Part shown: one piece after another, positions 1 through 9,050 of the stretch
Layout of the letters: each line of letters begins with the position of its first letter
How positions within the stretch are numbered: position 1 is the first letter of the stretch
Assembly (NCBI GenBank): GCA_021298285.1
Contig: JAJTFN010000043.1
Location: 1-36,992, forward strand
Origin: Verrucomicrobium sp.
GTDB taxonomy: Bacteria; Verrucomicrobiota; Verrucomicrobiia; Limisphaerales; UBA9464
Reading direction: 5' to 3'
Length of the DNA stretch: 36,992 nt
Notes under the pieces: model-generated
What the model saw: only the letters and a program-made list of their open reading frames with translations
Database searches by the model: none
Told to the model about the DNA's origin: nothing
Translations under genes and position numbers: made by a program

Positions 1-1308
1 CCGCGCGGCGGCGTCGTAGCTGGCGGAGATGGAGTTGTACTCGTAGGCGCCCTGGTAGCCCCAGCTGTTGTTCGAGATCAGGGCGTTGGTCATCGCCGCC
101 TGTTCCTGGAGGAAGGCGTCCGAGATGGTGGGTCCGGTCTGGAGGTCGATCGGCAGCACGAACAGCCGGGCGTTGGGAGCCAGGCCGCGGAATCGCGCGT
201 TGGTCACCGATCCCTGGACCGGCCCGGGCACCTGCAACGAGGCGGACCCGCTGCCGGCGATGGTCGCGGCGACATGCGTGCCGTGGCCATCGGTGTCGGT
301 CAGGAGGTTGGTCTGCGTGCCCACCGTGAAGACCCGGTTGGTGGTCAGGTCGGGATGGGTCCAGTCGATGCCGGAGTCGTTCACGTTGACCACCACGTTG
401 CTGCCGGTCAGCCCGCGGTAGGGCGCGGTGTTGGTGATGTCGGTGGCGCTGCCGAGCAGGTAGGCCGACCGGTCGTTGAGCAGTTCGCGGCGGTGGGCCT
501 TCTCGATGAGGTGGATCTCGGGCGATCGGGCCAGCGGCACCAGGGCGCCCGGGGGCGCATCGACCGTGACCAGCGTGCCGAACGGGCTGCGCTGGCGACC
601 GACCTCGCGCACCCCGAGGGCCTCGAGGCGGGCCATGGCGTCGGGATCGGCCAGCGACAGCATGAGGCGTTGACCGGCCTCGAGCGGGCGACCATCGACG
701 GCGCGGACCAGCAGGTCGGGCTCGAGCTTGAAGGCCGGGTGCCAGGGCGAGACCGACGCGATGTCGGCGTCGAGGGCCAACCGCTCCACCGAGGCGTCGG
801 AGCCCTCCACGAGGAAGGCGTTGACCGGCAGGTAGGACACCACCTTCAGGTGCTGCTCCTCGAGCCGCCGCCGGGCGTCGGCGTCGGGCTCCCGGGAGAA
901 CTGGACGATGTGGAAGCCCGGCTCGGGTCCCGCCACGAGCGCCTCGGGCAGGGGCAGCGGCTCGCCCGAGCGGGTGTCGATGAGGGCGTTGCGCAGCACG
1001 AGGGCGCGGGAGTCGGCACGGAGCTGGTCGACGGTGCGCGGCGTGTTGCGGGCGCGCCACGGGAACTCGGGGTCGCGGTGGGCCGGTGTCCGGCCGGCCT
1101 CGAGGGGGCGCACGCGCACGCGCTTGGCGTCCACATGGGCCGAGACGGCCAGCGAGGGAGCGAGGGCCGGCGCGGACGGTGCCGCGGCGACGACCGGCGA
1201 CCCGCCCGGGGGCACGGGGTCCGATGCCGGCGGCTGCACCCAGCGGTACAGCCCCAGGGAACCCACCGCCAGGGTGATGGCGACGATCAGGCTTCGAGAC
1301 GGGCGCAT
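1..1308 (-). CDS. Subtilisin-like S8 family serine protease (partial, C-terminus beyond window)
   Basis: The first 436 codons of a secreted subtilase are visible; the reading frame is still open at base 1. Residues 6-22 form a hydrophobic signal or anchor segment. A long propeptide-like region follows up to about residue 290. The catalytic Asp lies in a NDSGID motif (Asp311) and the catalytic His in DGHGTHVA (His342). A NNSWG substrate-cleft motif lies near residue 415. The catalytic Ser should be outside the window. The ATG at 1308 is 22 bases after the stop of the large cassette protein, so this is probably the last visible gene of the pseudopilin operon. By inference it could be a substrate or a processing enzyme of that export system. 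The family call is firm; the role is not. Confidence 0.9.
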   Translation of the reverse strand, partial: MRPSRSLIVAITLAVGSLGLYRWVQPPASDPVPPGGSPVVAAAPSAPALAPSLAVSAHVDAKRVRVRPLEAGRTPAHRDPEFPWRARNTPRTVDQLRADSRALVLRNALIDTRSGEPLPLPEALVAGPEPGFHIVQFSREPDADARRRLEEQHLKVVSYLPVNAFLVEGSDASVERLALDADIASVSPWHPAFKLEPDLLVRAVDGRPLEAGQRLMLSLADPDAMARLEALGVREVGRQRSPFGTLVTVDAPPGALVPLARSPEIHLIEKAHRRELLNDRSAYLLGSATDITNTAPYRGLTGSNVVVNVNDSGIDWTHPDLTTNRVFTVGTQTNLLTDTDGHGTHVAATIAGSGSASLQVPGPVQGSVTNARFRGLAPNARLFVLPIDLQTGPTISDAFLQEQAAMTNALISNNSWGYQGAYEYNSISASYDAAAR

Positions 1309-1330
1309 GACGAAAACGGGTTGGCGACGT

Positions 1331-4300
1331 TCAGTCCGTGGTCAGCACGCGGTGCTCTTCCACCACGGGACGCAGGGTTTGGGTGACCGGGGCGTTGGTC
1401 GAGAGGGCCCCCTCGAAACGCAGCACGGTCTTGGTGGCGAATTCGCCGGTGACGACATAGTTGGTGGCCATGCCGAAGAAGGGACCCGGGGCGGTGACCA
1501 CGGCCCCGGCGGCCGGCCGCAGGGTCTGGGCCCAGGAGTACACCACGTAGCGCGGTTCCTCGGCCTTGAGCAGCGAGAGGATCTGCTGCGGGAGACGCTC
1601 GACGACCTCGTCGGGGACCGCGCGGAACGGGCGGTCCGGGTTGTTGGGGTCCGGGAGGATGTTCTCCAGCAGCGGGGAACCGGCCGACAGGGTCTCGACC
1701 GAGCAGATCTCGCCGACCGACCGGAATCGCGGCAGGGAACGGCGGGGCCTCTGCTGCCGAACGGGGTTCCCGTCCAGGCCGACTCCGATCTCGACCAACG
1801 GGTCGCCCGGCCAGACGTTGGTGTGCACGAAGCCCGAAACGATGCCACGGACGGCCTGGCCCTGCGCATTGGTGTACCCGGAGACGATGCGGTGCAGGTA
1901 CGAGGACCCGTTGCCGCCGGCCGGGTCGAGCACGGTGGCCACGAGGTTCGTGCCGTCGGAGGCCAGGCGCCGCAGCGCGGGAACCCCGGAAAGGATGGCG
2001 GACCAGGCGGCGAGATTGGTCTGGTTCACGCCCACCTGGCCGCGGGCGGCATTCTCGGTGAGGGCCGTCGAGAAGGTGTCCAGCAGGGCCCAGTCATTGG
2101 TCGGGTGGGTGCCGTAGCTGCCGGACCACCAGCGCCAATGGTGCCGGTCGCTGATGTGCCCGGCATCGTCCGTCTCGATGTTGGCCACCGGGCTCTTGAG
2201 GTAGACCGTCTGCCAGGGCGTGCCCCGGTGGATCCGACCCAGCTGGCCGATCGAGGCGAAGGCGTTGGTCGGCGTCGGGAACGACCAGGCGGCGCTGTTG
2301 GTGATCAGAGGATCTTTGTAGGCCATGTCCACCGCGAGGATCGGGGTCGGGATCCCCGTGCCCAGGTTGGCCGAGATTCCCCAAGGGGCGTAGGCGTTGA
2401 TGAACTTGTACGGAGCGGCGACGCGGTTGGTCCGATAGATGGTGGTCACCAGGAAGTCTCCGCTCGCCTCGGCGACCCGGCTCTCGGCGATGCCGGGGTC
2501 GAGCTGGAGGCCCTGGAACATGGATGGGCGACGCTCCGGGTGGACATCGGCGTAGAACTTCCAGTAGCCCTCGGGATGGGTGTAGACCAGTCCGCCAGGT
2601 TGCAAATCCTCCTTGGTGTAATGGACGAAGGGATCGTTGGCCATCCGCCGCTCGGTCAACTGGACCTCGCCCACGGGATTGAAGCCCACCTGGATGCGGT
2701 TGCCGTTGACGTTGCCACCGGAAGCCAGGAGCCGGTCGAGTTCACGACGGGCCACCACCTGCGCGCTGCGCGGCACGGAGTTGATGCCGTAGAGGAAGGC
2801 CCTCAGGCCGAGGCTGGCGTCGACCCGCGGATCCCCGGTGGTCTGCACCCCGGGAAGGGTCGCCGCCTCCCAGAACTGGAGCACCCGGAGCGGGTTCACC
2901 GAGGCGGAGAACTGGTTTTCAAAGCCGAGCGGGATGACCCGACCCGCCAGGAAGTTGGTCTGCCACAGTTCCGCCATCCGCAGCGGACGGTTCGAGGTGG
3001 CCCCGCCCCCCAGGTTGCCGCCGATGTTGTCGAAGCCCTCGTTGACGCCCGCGTCGCCGGCGACGCCGGGGATGCCACCGCTGGCGGTGTAACGGAGGTT
3101 GTCCAGCAGGTTGGTCTCCACGGTGCCGCTCTTGAGGTTGACGAAGTCGAGCAGCCGCGGGGGCACGAAACTGTCATCCACGATGGCGAAGACCAGCCGG
3201 TTGGTGACCGCCAGCGTGAGCTGCGGCACCAGGCGATCCGGCCGGGTTCCCGGCATCGGGAACATCGCCAGCGGGTTGTTGGTCTCGTTGAGCGGGAAAA
3301 CCCGGCCGAGCACGGGGTTGTACACCAGGCCGAAGACGGCGTTGTGGTTGAGGGCCGGGAGGTACTCCTGCGCATCCCACCGCGCACGGAATCCGGTGTT
3401 GCCGGTGCCGACGCGCACCACGTTGCCGACCTGCACCGAGTAGTTGGTGCGGTTGAAGACCATCGGGTTCTGCGGGCTCCACGGCAGGGACGGGTTGGCC
3501 GGCTGCGGGATGAACAGCGGCTGGCCCAGCGGGCGGGCGGCATCGGCCAGGCTGCCGTCATAGAGGCAGACCTCGGTCCAGTTGGTGGCGATGAGGCGCA
3601 GCGGGCGATTGGCGGGAAAGGCCTGCAGGTAGGCGTTCCAGGCCTCGACGGCCGACTGGTTGACGATCTGCAGGGTGTACTGCCCGTACTTCACCACGCC
3701 GAGGGCGCTCAGGGTGGTCTCGTTGGTGGGCCGCACGGCGCCGTTGGGCGGGCGCTCGAGCAGCAGGCGGCGGCCGGTGCGCACGCGGGTCTGCCAGAAG
3801 GCCTCGTTGAACTTCGGCAGGCCCAGGGCGTTCGGACCGGTCTGGTTCTGCTTGGTGCCCACGATGAACGGGATGCCGAAGACGTTGGTCCGGGTGGGAA
3901 CCCTCGGATCGGCGCTGAGGTTGGCCACGTCCAGCGGGTTGTCGAAGTCCATCCAGTTGGTCCAGGCCGTGTTCAGCACCTGCGCGACGGCGTTGGTGAC
4001 CTCCTCGAGCCCGGCCAGGCGGACGACCGGCAGCCGGCGGCCCGGGTTGCGCGGATCCTCACGATCTTCCCGGTAGAAGGTCGGACGATAGACATGCGGC
4101 GGGAAGGGCTCGGTGCCCAGGCCACCGGCGAGGTTGGTGCGCACCTCGTGGATGTTGGCCGAGAGCTGGAGCAACCGGTGCAGCTTGGCCGTCCAGGTGT
4201 GGTTGGTCAGCGAGACCACCTGCGCCTGGGCGCGGGAACCCACCGCGTTGGTCACCCAGTGGCCGCCGGCGATGGCGATGCCATGGGCGGCCTCCTCGCG

Positions 4301-5968
4301 GGCCGTCACGTTGGCGGCATCGAGGTAGGTGAAGTTGGCCAGCTCGGGCAGGCCGTTGGAGAACTCCTTGCGCAGCAGCCGGTCGCCGGCCAGTTGCATC
4401 CACGACCGCGCGGTCCACGGCACCAGCGCGGTGGCGCGGGCGGCCGATCCGGCCAGGCCGTTGGTGGTCACCACATTGGCGCTGTGGGGCTGGGCCCCGT
4501 CGGCATCGAGGACCTGGTAGTTGAGGTTCAGCTTGGACCGCCGGAAATAGCGGTTGGCGAGGTCGACCCCGACCTCGATGCGTCCGTCGGAAGCGTCGGT
4601 GCCCAGCGATCCGAGCAACCGGTAGAAGGTGTAGGCGTTGTAGGTGGCGTTGGAGGCCTGCGCCGGGGAGAACAACTGGGCCGCGAAGCCGCTGCGCCGC
4701 GTGTCAAGGTTGGTCCAGATGACCCGGTTGGGCCCGAGGGGCAGGAGGCCAGGGTCGGTGAGCAGCTGGAACGGCGTCAGGTAGGGCCGCGCGACATCAC
4801 CACCCGACCAGAGGCGCGTGACATTGTCGCCATCGGTGAGCAATCGCGGGTTGCGGACCTGGGCCAGGCTCAGCACGAGCGGTCCGTCGGAGAGGTCGTC
4901 GATGCCGTTGGAGGGCAGCACGCGGCCGGCGGCCGCGATGTCGGACGCGCCACCGACCTGCAGGAGGGTGTCGCCGGCGAGGATCTCCTGGGCGGACGCG
5001 CGGCCGGCCAACCCGCCCACGCGCCGGTTGGCCCAGAGGTTGAGGGCATGATCGAAGGCCAGGCCGGAATTGTCGCCGTTCGTCGAGTAGGCGTAAGTCT
5101 GCCAGAGGTTGGTGTTCAGGTCGCGGAACAGGCCGGCCAGGTTCAGCTCCCACGGGGCCACGCCCTGGTTGCGGAAGAACAGGCTGGTGGTGGCCTCGGG
5201 GTTCCGGGCCTGGTTGTGCGCATGGTTGAGGTCGACCGTCTGGTCGGCCGGGACCACGAGGTAGGCGATCCGGTAGAGGAAGCGGTTGTTGCCGGAATGC
5301 GGCCGGTCGGGATCGGACAGCACACCGATCCATTCCGGGTCGCCGACGTGCCACACGCGGTTGGTGCCGATGGCGACGCCGAGACCATTGCGCTGGAGCA
5401 CGAACCCGTTGGTGTCGAAGCGGCCGTTGCGGTTGAGGTCGAGGTAGAAGCGATCCTCAAAGGAATCGGGCCGGGCATCGAGGCGACCCGTCCGCGCGAC
5501 GACCGGCACCCGGGGATCCAGGTACAGGTTGGCGAGCATCCGGCGGTACTCGAGGATCTCCGCCGGGTTGTTCAGGTCGAAGGGCCTGCCGCCGTACAGG
5601 TACGACACGTTGGTCAGGGCCGAGAACCAGCGGTTCGACTGGACGATGGTCTGCGGGTCGCCCAGCCCGGCGACCGAGAGACCGGGAAGGTAGAACGGAG
5701 CGATGAGGTTGGTGGAGACCAGCAGCGTGGGGGCCTCACGCAGCCCGGAGGCCTCGATCTGGGCCAGGATGCGGGCCCGGGCCCGGTTCAGGGCCGCGTC
5801 GGCGGCGATGCGCACGTCGGCCTGCTCGCCGGCGGCCGCGACGGCGGCGCGCTCCCGGCGGGCGACGGCCAGGAAGGCGACCGCCGTGATCGTCACCACC
5901 GAGAGCATGATCAGGGTGATGACCAGCGCCACACCGCGCCGGCTGGATGGGGGGTAGAGTCGTTTCAT
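1331..5968 (-). CDS. Giant exported protein with PilX/GspK-like N-terminus (Verru_Chthon cassette protein A-like)
   Basis: This 1545-residue protein starts with a short basic leader and a hydrophobic helix (residues about 12-35, motif RRGVALVITLIML) of the kind found in PilX and GspK minor pilins. It lacks the Glu+5 of major pilins. The rest looks exported: no further membrane helix and many TN and Asn-rich stretches. A region near residues 245-290 contains VDLNHAHNQARNP and PWELNLAGLF, which resembles what I remember of the Verru_Chthon A family (TIGR02600). Size, order and partners fit that cassette. An upstream in-frame ATG at 6037 would add 23 residues. I prefer 5968 because it overlaps the preceding stop in an ATGA, which suggests translational coupling, and because it puts the helix at the N-terminus. 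Biochemical function is unknown; a tip or adhesin-like component of a pseudopilus is a guess. Confidence 0.75.
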   Translation of the reverse strand: MKRLYPPSSRRGVALVITLIMLSVVTITAVAFLAVARRERAAVAAAGEQADVRIAADAALNRARARILAQIEASGLREAPTLLVSTNLIAPFYLPGLSVAGLGDPQTIVQSNRWFSALTNVSYLYGGRPFDLNNPAEILEYRRMLANLYLDPRVPVVARTGRLDARPDSFEDRFYLDLNRNGRFDTNGFVLQRNGLGVAIGTNRVWHVGDPEWIGVLSDPDRPHSGNNRFLYRIAYLVVPADQTVDLNHAHNQARNPEATTSLFFRNQGVAPWELNLAGLFRDLNTNLWQTYAYSTNGDNSGLAFDHALNLWANRRVGGLAGRASAQEILAGDTLLQVGGASDIAAAGRVLPSNGIDDLSDGPLVLSLAQVRNPRLLTDGDNVTRLWSGGDVARPYLTPFQLLTDPGLLPLGPNRVIWTNLDTRRSGFAAQLFSPAQASNATYNAYTFYRLLGSLGTDASDGRIEVGVDLANRYFRRSKLNLNYQVLDADGAQPHSANVVTTNGLAGSAARATALVPWTARSWMQLAGDRLLRKEFSNGLPELANFTYLDAANVTAREEAAHGIAIAGGHWVTNAVGSRAQAQVVSLTNHTWTAKLHRLLQLSANIHEVRTNLAGGLGTEPFPPHVYRPTFYREDREDPRNPGRRLPVVRLAGLEEVTNAVAQVLNTAWTNWMDFDNPLDVANLSADPRVPTRTNVFGIPFIVGTKQNQTGPNALGLPKFNEAFWQTRVRTGRRLLLERPPNGAVRPTNETTLSALGVVKYGQYTLQIVNQSAVEAWNAYLQAFPANRPLRLIATNWTEVCLYDGSLADAARPLGQPLFIPQPANPSLPWSPQNPMVFNRTNYSVQVGNVVRVGTGNTGFRARWDAQEYLPALNHNAVFGLVYNPVLGRVFPLNETNNPLAMFPMPGTRPDRLVPQLTLAVTNRLVFAIVDDSFVPPRLLDFVNLKSGTVETNLLDNLRYTASGGIPGVAGDAGVNEGFDNIGGNLGGGATSNRPLRMAELWQTNFLAGRVIPLGFENQFSASVNPLRVLQFWEAATLPGVQTTGDPRVDASLGLRAFLYGINSVPRSAQVVARRELDRLLASGGNVNGNRIQVGFNPVGEVQLTERRMANDPFVHYTKEDLQPGGLVYTHPEGYWKFYADVHPERRPSMFQGLQLDPGIAESRVAEASGDFLVTTIYRTNRVAAPYKFINAYAPWGISANLGTGIPTPILAVDMAYKDPLITNSAAWSFPTPTNAFASIGQLGRIHRGTPWQTVYLKSPVANIETDDAGHISDRHHWRWWSGSYGTHPTNDWALLDTFSTALTENAARGQVGVNQTNLAAWSAILSGVPALRRLASDGTNLVATVLDPAGGNGSSYLHRIVSGYTNAQGQAVRGIVSGFVHTNVWPGDPLVEIGVGLDGNPVRQQRPRRSLPRFRSVGEICSVETLSAGSPLLENILPDPNNPDRPFRAVPDEVVERLPQQILSLLKAEEPRYVVYSWAQTLRPAAGAVVTAPGPFFGMATNYVVTGEFATKTVLRFEGALSTNAPVTQTLRPVVEEHRVLTTD

Positions 5969-7176
5969 TGGGGCGCGGTGCGGAGGACGACCCGCTGGCG
6001 GAGGGTCTGGAGGGCGCCGGCGTTGTTCGCCAGCCACCGGTTGCGGGCCTGCAGCGTGTCGGGAAGGGCGCGGAACTGGTCCAGCTGCTTGCCGTCCAGC
6101 AGCGTGATCTCGATCTCGAGGGACGACGGGAGGTTGGGCCCGCGGAACAGGGCGCTCACCTGGCCGGTGTCGGCGTCCACCGACAAGACCTCGATGGGCA
6201 GCGGCCGGGACACGTTGCCAAGCCGGTTGGTGGCCAAGGCCTGCCAGTCGGCCGGGGCGACCGGGAAATGTCGGGGGGAATTGGTGTTCACGCCGACCCT
6301 CGGGAAGAGGACGTCGAAGCGGACCGGGTGGTTTCCGTCAAAGGGCCTGCCATCGGCATCGAAGGCGGTGACACGGCACTGGATGACGCCCTCCAGCAGG
6401 CGGGCGGCGTCGAGGCGGGCCGCGCGGGTCGACGCCGTGGGGTAGGCGGCGGTGGAGAGGCGGGAGGCGATGAGGTTGGTTCTCAGGGCGGGGGCACCGC
6501 TCAGGCGGTAGGGAGAGACCGTGGATGGCGCGGCCAGGCCGCCGTCGAGGAGACCGAGGTTGCCAAGCACCTGCACGAGGTTGGAACTCGGGAGGGCCTC
6601 GTCATAAAGGTAGAGAGAGCCGAGACCGGGAATGGTCCCCGGGGCCACGGGCCCGGCGTCGAGCGTGCCGAGGAAGATCCCGGCCACATGCCAGCGGCCG
6701 CCACCGACCGGGTAGGTGAAGAACAGCTCGTCGAAGCGCAGCGGCTGGGTCCGGTTGGCCGCAGGACCGTCGCCGGGGAAGACCAGGTCGTAGCCGTTGG
6801 CGTCCGACGGGCGGATCACCAGGTGCAGGGCGTCTTCCACCTGGGGAGAGGCCGCCCGCTCCACGCTGCGAACCACCAGATCGAGGGCCGAACGACCGCC
6901 CTCGGACAGATCGGCCTGGTTCAGGCTCTGCCGGAAGGCCTTCTGGGTCTGGTCGAACATCGCATAGAGCGCCAGGATGATGACCGTCAGCAGGCCGACG
7001 GCGATCATCAGCTCCAGGAGCGAGAACGCGGAAGCCAGGCGTCGGGGGCTCCGGCGTCCAGTCGCTCCCGCGATCCCGGCGGGGGCCAGGCCGCGGACCG
7101 GGAGAGCGCGGCGCTCCCCGGCACCGGCCGGGCCGGCGACGCCGGCGGCACCCACCTCGAGAGGGAAAGGCTTCAT
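5965..7176 (-). CDS. Prepilin-like protein (Verru_Chthon cassette protein C-like, GspJ/PilW-type)
   Basis: The protein has 403 residues with a type IV prepilin signal: a 50-residue basic, Gly/Ala-rich leader, then a cleavage site Ala50|Phe51 in SAFSLLELM with Glu at mature position 5, followed by a hydrophobic helix. The size and the long C-terminal domain resemble GspJ/PilW minor pseudopilins and Verru_Chthon protein C (TIGR02599). The leader is unusually long, but no later start precedes the cleavage site, so ATG 7176 is used. The longer upstream frame overlaps the coding part of the previous gene and was rejected. Its stop overlaps the start of the next gene by 4 bases, and it begins 5 bases after the preceding gene, so the three genes are probably translated together. 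Confidence 0.8.
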   Translation of the reverse strand: MKPFPLEVGAAGVAGPAGAGERRALPVRGLAPAGIAGATGRRSPRRLASAFSLLELMIAVGLLTVIILALYAMFDQTQKAFRQSLNQADLSEGGRSALDLVVRSVERAASPQVEDALHLVIRPSDANGYDLVFPGDGPAANRTQPLRFDELFFTYPVGGGRWHVAGIFLGTLDAGPVAPGTIPGLGSLYLYDEALPSSNLVQVLGNLGLLDGGLAAPSTVSPYRLSGAPALRTNLIASRLSTAAYPTASTRAARLDAARLLEGVIQCRVTAFDADGRPFDGNHPVRFDVLFPRVGVNTNSPRHFPVAPADWQALATNRLGNVSRPLPIEVLSVDADTGQVSALFRGPNLPSSLEIEITLLDGKQLDQFRALPDTLQARNRWLANNAGALQTLRQRVVLRTAPQ

Positions 7177-7181
7177 AGGGG

Positions 7182-8081
7182 TCACAGGGAACCCGGCGGG
7201 AACCGGTAGAACAGGACGGCCCCGGGGCCGGGGGTCTCGGTGGCGGGGTTGAACGGGTAGGCGATGTTGCCGAAGTACGCCGGATCCTGGGGCACGTTGC
7301 CCCGCAAGGGCGCCGGCCGGCCGAGCACATCGGTGCGGAACTCCCGGCGGTTGAGGCCCAGCCGGTATTGGTCGGGCTCGGCTCCGGTGCGCTGCAGCGG
7401 CCACTCGAGGATCATCCGGACCTCGGACACCTCCGCACCCGGGCTGCTTCCCGGGCGGGTCACGGTCTCGAGGGTGACCCGGTAGCGGAAGGCGAAGTCG
7501 ATCCGGGGATCGTTGGGGTTGCCCCGGCGCTCATTCCAGCGGATGACCGGGTGCTCGGCCATGGATCCGCTCATCGAGCGCATCTCCAGGCGGACGATGT
7601 TGGTCACGGTGACCGCGGTGCTCCGGCTCGAAGGCGACGGTTCCAGGGTGTACTTGGGGCGGCTGATGAGGCCCACCAGCTGGAAGGCATCTCCGAAGGG
7701 GTCGGAACCGGACGGGGTGCCGGCGACCATCGGTCCGTGGAAGTGGTTGGTCCGCGTGGGCGAACGGTCGCGGTACTGGCGGATCAGGGTCACGCGGTCG
7801 GCGTAGTTGAGCAGCTCCTGGAGACGGGTCTGACCGCCCCGCACGGCGTTGAGCAGCAGCTCGGCATCCTGGGTGAGCAGGGACTCCTCGCGGTTCTGCT
7901 TCTGGACGTTCAACCCCGCCGGCAGCACGCCGATGATCGCCACCATCGCGATGGCCACCACGGCGATGCACAGGGCGATCTCGATGAGCGTGAAGCCCGA
8001 ACCGGGGCGCACCCGACGGGCGGGCCCGATGGGCCGGGGCGAGGTCGGTCCCGGGGGGGCGGATGGGCCGGAGAGTCTCAT
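7182..8081 (-). CDS. Prepilin-like protein (Verru_Chthon cassette protein B-like, GspI/PilV-type)
   Basis: This 299-residue protein carries a 29-residue basic leader and a prepilin peptidase site Gly29|Phe30 (GSGFTLIEI, Glu at +5), then a hydrophobic helix ending in the VLPAGLN segment common in PilV/GspI-like minor pilins. The globular part contains the Verrucomicrobiota-style TN motifs. It corresponds in size and position to Verru_Chthon protein B (TIGR02598). The ATG at 8079-8081 shares one base with the stop of the preceding gene (TGATG), a typical coupling arrangement. The much longer frame upstream is only the shadow of the preceding gene. Likely role: minor subunit of the pseudopilus built by the neighbouring ATPases (inference). 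Confidence 0.82.
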   Translation of the reverse strand: MRLSGPSAPPGPTSPRPIGPARRVRPGSGFTLIEIALCIAVVAIAMVAIIGVLPAGLNVQKQNREESLLTQDAELLLNAVRGGQTRLQELLNYADRVTLIRQYRDRSPTRTNHFHGPMVAGTPSGSDPFGDAFQLVGLISRPKYTLEPSPSSRSTAVTVTNIVRLEMRSMSGSMAEHPVIRWNERRGNPNDPRIDFAFRYRVTLETVTRPGSSPGAEVSEVRMILEWPLQRTGAEPDQYRLGLNRREFRTDVLGRPAPLRGNVPQDPAYFGNIAYPFNPATETPGPGAVLFYRFPPGSL

Positions 8082-8992
8082 CAGGGAAGGGCGGGTTTGA
8101 GGATCCGGGACCGGCCGGTGAGGCTGGAAACGATCACCCGGTTGTTGGTGGCGTTGTCGCGGGGCGTCTCGATGGCGTCGGGCGTCACCGACGGATCGAT
8201 GCGGCCGGCGGCATCGCGGGCGATGAACACGCTGCCCTGCCCCACGCCGAGGGCCAGCTCCGACATGGGGGGCAGCTGGAGGTCGCCCCGGCCGTTGAGC
8301 ACCCAGGCCCGATTCATCTCGTCGAGGGCCAGTCGCCCGTCGGGCCCGAAGGCCACGAAGTGCATGGGGATGGCCGGGAGCGTGTCGCCCGGGAACTCGG
8401 CCAGGGGAAACCGGAACGGGCGCCGCGGAAGCTGATGCAGGGCGAGGTCGCGCCGGTCGGTCGGTCCCAGGGGCGCCGGCAGGAACAACCGGGGCGAGAG
8501 GATGACCCCCTCGGGCAAGGTCTGCCAGCCGGGCCCCAGGTAGCGGGTGTGGCTGCGCCCGGGCTGGGCACCGGTCTCGCGCTCCACCAGCAGCGCGTAC
8601 GAATGGTACACGCCCAGGGCGATGTTGGTGAAGCTGCGCAGCGCCTGTTCGCGGAATCCCTGTGGCGCGAGCTGCCGGCCGACGATCATCGCCTCGACCT
8701 GCGAGTCGAGCTCCGGCCGGGCCACCCAGACGTTGGTGGGCGCGAAGACCACGTACACGGTGGTCCGCAGGCGGAGGGCCTCCTGGCGGGCGCGGTTGAG
8801 GTCGTCGCTGAGCTGCCGGTGCCCGCTGGCCACGGTCTTGCCCTGAACCATCCCGCGGATCGCCGGCACGGTCACGCCGGCCAGGAGCCCGATGACCGCC
8901 ACCACCACCAGGAGCTCGAGCAGCGTGAAGGCCCCGGACCGCCGGCTTGGAGCGGCGGGGTCCGTGCACCCGGGGGATCCTTGGGGCTTCAT
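8081..8992 (-). CDS. Prepilin-like protein (Verru_Chthon cassette protein D-like, GspH-type)
   Basis: A 303-residue protein with a 21-residue leader and the cleavage motif GAFTLLELLVV (Ala21|Phe22, Glu26), followed by a hydrophobic helix and the VASGHRQLSDDLNRARQEA amphipathic stretch. That stretch is typical of GspH/FimT-like pseudopilins. The C-terminal part (about residues 90-303) is longer than in GspH. It fits Verru_Chthon protein D (TIGR02596), whose companions B, C and A follow directly. It starts 58 bases after the stop of the GspG-like gene upstream, with no terminator visible between. The -1 residue is Ala rather than the usual Gly. Confidence 0.82.
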   Translation of the reverse strand: MKPQGSPGCTDPAAPSRRSGAFTLLELLVVVAVIGLLAGVTVPAIRGMVQGKTVASGHRQLSDDLNRARQEALRLRTTVYVVFAPTNVWVARPELDSQVEAMIVGRQLAPQGFREQALRSFTNIALGVYHSYALLVERETGAQPGRSHTRYLGPGWQTLPEGVILSPRLFLPAPLGPTDRRDLALHQLPRRPFRFPLAEFPGDTLPAIPMHFVAFGPDGRLALDEMNRAWVLNGRGDLQLPPMSELALGVGQGSVFIARDAAGRIDPSVTPDAIETPRDNATNNRVIVSSLTGRSRILKPALP

Positions 8993-9050
8993 GGGGTGGC
9001 CTTGGTGGGGGCGGCTGGCGCGGGCGGTGGCGTCGGGCGATCCGACGTCG

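Noticed and set aside
908-6445. Plus-strand open frame of 1845 codons
   Set aside because: It is antisense to the cassette protein A gene and part of C. The translation is rich in Gly, Arg, Val and Asp with no motifs, the usual result of codon bias in GC-rich DNA.
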